Origin: Fluviibacter sp964498255
GTDB lineage: Bacteria > Pseudomonadota > Gammaproteobacteria > Burkholderiales > Rhodocyclaceae
Assembly (NCBI GenBank): GCA_964498255.1
Contig: CAZCGW010000005.1
Span: forward strand, 66,197 to 130,196
Length of the DNA stretch: 64,000 bases
Direction: 5' to 3'
Shown here in pieces: positions 62,528 to 64,000 of the stretch. The notes beneath the pieces were generated by a model. That model ran no database searches. It was not told the origin of the DNA and saw only the letters and a program-made list of their open reading frames with translations. The position numbers and the translations under genes were made by a program. The number at the start of each line of letters is the position of its first letter. The stretch's first letter is position 1.

Positions 62528-63067
62528 TCAGGCCGTCTGATTCGATAGGCCGAGTTCTTTGGCAAGCTTAGCCATGCCGTCCGCCCGTTTTCGCCAGCCT
62601 TCACCAAAGTGCACATAGGTTGGCAACAATCGGTAGAAACGCTGGCGCGCATCTGTATAGGCCTCGATCAGCGCATGTAGGCCATGTGCCGCGACGTAGT
62701 CATTCACCGCAACGATAGTCTTCGGGCCAATACGGCCATCGGCCGGTACGCCAACGGTTCTTTGCAATAGACGTGCTGCCTGAGTCGGCCCGGTATTTAC
62801 CGCCGTATCGAAGACGGCCAGATCCAGTCCATCCGGTAACTCATCACAACGACAAGCATCCCAGTAAAGCTTACGATAAATGGCCGCTACCTCTGCATCA
62901 GAAATATGGCGCAGCTCGTCTTGGCTGCTGTCCCGGCCAAGATAGCTGTTATAGGTGCGCTGGGTGATGCCCATCATGGTGGCCCCACCCGGATCATTCG
63001 GGTTATTGGCCCAGCCACCCTCGAATTGAAGGGTGTGCGCCAGCGCCTCGGGAAAGTTACGTTCCAT
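62528..63067 (-). CDS. GH108 family N-acetylmuramidase (phage endolysin-like)
   Basis: The 179-residue protein has the GH108 start FPEALAHTLQFEGGWANNPNDPGGATMMGIT with the catalytic glutamate at E16, and the C-terminal half typical of Pfam glyco_hydro_108 (AVFDTAVNTGPTQAARLLQRTVGVPADGRIGPKT). Enzymes of this group cleave peptidoglycan and are usually prophage lysins. No holin, spanin or other phage gene is near, and no signal peptide is seen. It may be a domesticated phage gene. Confidence 0.92.
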   Translation of the reverse strand: MERNFPEALAHTLQFEGGWANNPNDPGGATMMGITQRTYNSYLGRDSSQDELRHISDAEVAAIYRKLYWDACRCDELPDGLDLAVFDTAVNTGPTQAARLLQRTVGVPADGRIGPKTIVAVNDYVAAHGLHALIEAYTDARQRFYRLLPTYVHFGEGWRKRADGMAKLAKELGLSNQTA

Positions 63068-63089
63068 GGCGCTGGCTGATTACTCAGCC

Positions 63090-63428
63090 TTAGGCCGGCA
63101 GATCTTCGACAACAGCAAAGACATGCTTAACACGTAGCATCTCTGCCCCGTTTTCGGCAATCGCCAGCAGGCGGTCGATATTGGCATGCTTGCCTGGGTG
63201 GGTGCGCGCGTCCGCTGTATGCTCGGCAAATACTTCCAGGCCTTGCTTGGCAGCATCAACATTGATTGAGCCCCACACCTGCGCCAGGTGGTTATAAACA
63301 GCGAGCGAACCCTGACTACCGGATTTGTTTTCGATAAGTGCTACGAGGTTACCCTCTCCATCACGCAGTTCAATAGCAGCCAAGTGAGAAATGCCCGGTA
63401 GCTTTTTGAGGTTATCCGAAAATGCCAT
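63090..63428 (-). CDS. DUF2322 family protein
   Basis: The 112-residue soluble protein begins AFSDNLKKLPGISHLAAIELRDGEGNLVALIENKSGSQGSLAVYNHLAQ and ends with DRLLAIAENGAEMLRVKHVFAV. It fits the DUF2322 family known from betaproteobacteria. No function is established. It lies 12 bases after purB and 22 before the muramidase gene, all on the minus strand. Confidence 0.8.
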   Translation of the reverse strand: MAFSDNLKKLPGISHLAAIELRDGEGNLVALIENKSGSQGSLAVYNHLAQVWGSINVDAAKQGLEVFAEHTADARTHPGKHANIDRLLAIAENGAEMLRVKHVFAVVEDLPA

Positions 63429-63440
63429 TTCTATGATTCC

Positions 63441-64000
63441 TTAAATGCGCTTGGCCAGTTCAGCGGCCTTGCCGGTGTAATCCCATGGCGTTAGTTCCAG
63501 CAGTGCCTTCTTGGCTTCAGCCGGAATTTCCAGGGTGTTCACGAAAGCTTGCATACCTTCACGCGACACACGGGTGCCGCGGGTGAGCTCTTTGAGCTTC
63601 TCATACGGATTGGCGATACCGAAGCGGCGCATGACAGTCTGGATTGGCTCGGCCAGCAGTTCCCAGTTGGCATCCAGATCCGCCTTCATCAGGTCGGCAT
63701 TGATTTCCAGTTTACCCAGACCCTTAAGCAGCGAGTCGTAACCCAACAGTGCATAACCCAAGCCCACGCCCATGTTACGCAACACGGTGGAGTCGGTGAG
63801 GTCACGCTGCCAACGCGAGATCGGTAGCTTTTCTGCCAGGTGCTTGAGCATGGCATTGGCCAGACCTAGGTTACCTTCGGAGTTTTCAAAGTCGATCGGG
63901 TTGACTTTATGTGGCATGGTCGATGAACCGACTTCACCAGCTTTAACCTTCTGCTTGAAGAAGCCAAGCGAGATGTAACCCCAGACGTCACGATCCAAGT
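63441..64000 (-). CDS. purB: Adenylosuccinate lyase, C-terminal part
   Basis: The gene runs off the right edge; about 186 codons are present. PurB acts twice in purine synthesis, on SAICAR and on adenylosuccinate. The superfamily signature VGSSTMPHKVNPIDFENSEGN lies near the window edge and the C-terminal TPWDYTGKAAELAKRI is typical. It completes, with purH, D, K, E and C, a large share of purine synthesis in this window. Confidence 0.96.
   Translation of the reverse strand, partial: LDRDVWGYISLGFFKQKVKAGEVGSSTMPHKVNPIDFENSEGNLGLANAMLKHLAEKLPISRWQRDLTDSTVLRNMGVGLGYALLGYDSLLKGLGKLEINADLMKADLDANWELLAEPIQTVMRRFGIANPYEKLKELTRGTRVSREGMQAFVNTLEIPAEAKKALLELTPWDYTGKAAELAKRI

Noticed and set aside
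62532..62540. GCCGTCTGA resembling the Neisseria DNA uptake sequence
   Set aside because: It is 9 of 10 bases, falls inside the muramidase coding end, and no regular set of such sites was noticed in the window.

Overview
The window is a conserved chromosomal segment of a proteobacterium, most probably a betaproteobacterium. The signs are the hemC-hemD-hemX-hemY operon, the dusB-fis and queA-tgt-yajC-secD-secF orders, a lysine/alanine/proline-rich histone H1-like protein, YbiB, a DUF1840 and a DUF2322 protein, and a fbp-tkt-gap-pgk-pyk-fba-purC cluster. PagP and a beta-barrel porin show an outer membrane. The genus cannot be resolved from the sequence alone.

Layout: 1-7252 (+) carries ubiH, dusB-fis, purH, pagP, purD and hemF. 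7356-11075 (-) is hemCDXY. Then come argH (+), grxD (-), a BigR-like sulfide-sensing repressor with a split YeeE/YedE sulfur-transport pair (-), a small protein (+), a lone carbonic-anhydrase-like protein (-), and a LysR regulator divergent from a pirin/flavodoxin/extradiol-dioxygenase operon. 18.9-21.8 kb holds yjdM and a cytochrome bd oxidase (cydAB). 21.9-27.8 kb holds an MgtC-family protein, ybiB, and a minus-strand operon of an unknown gene, folD, purE, purK and a Sua5-type tsaC. 28.0-34.2 kb is the pyruvate dehydrogenase operon aceE-aceF-lpdA. It is followed by a highly repetitive histone H1-like gene interrupted by a 100-N assembly gap, then rpiA, yggX, argA, rsmE and an inositol-monophosphatase-family gene.

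39.3-48.6 kb is a central-carbon block (fbp, tkt, gap, pgk, pyk, class II fba) running into purC and prlC. 50.7-55.6 kb is more accessory: a degenerate channel-like membrane protein, DUF1840, a spermidine-synthase-like protein, a CYTH-like protein, a split chromate transporter and a porin, then tRNA-Leu(CAA). 55.8-61.3 kb is queA-tgt-yajC-secD-secF. From 61.3 to 62.5 kb there is a small mobile-looking patch: a toxin-antitoxin pair with a third small gene, the first 25 codons of an integrase-like protein, and an AT-rich orphan reading frame, bracketed by two look-alike terminators. The window ends in a GH108 muramidase, a DUF2322 protein and the 3' part of purB.

Most genes are housekeeping: purine synthesis (purH, D, K, E, C, B), heme synthesis (hemF, C, D, X, Y), glycolysis/gluconeogenesis and protein export. 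The less ordinary signals are a 54-bp repeat present in two intergenic regions 33 kb apart, the VNTR-like histone gene, the toxin-antitoxin/integrase scar, the carboxysome-type carbonic anhydrase relative without carboxysome genes, and several clear palindromic operator candidates. No obviously new multi-gene system was seen.
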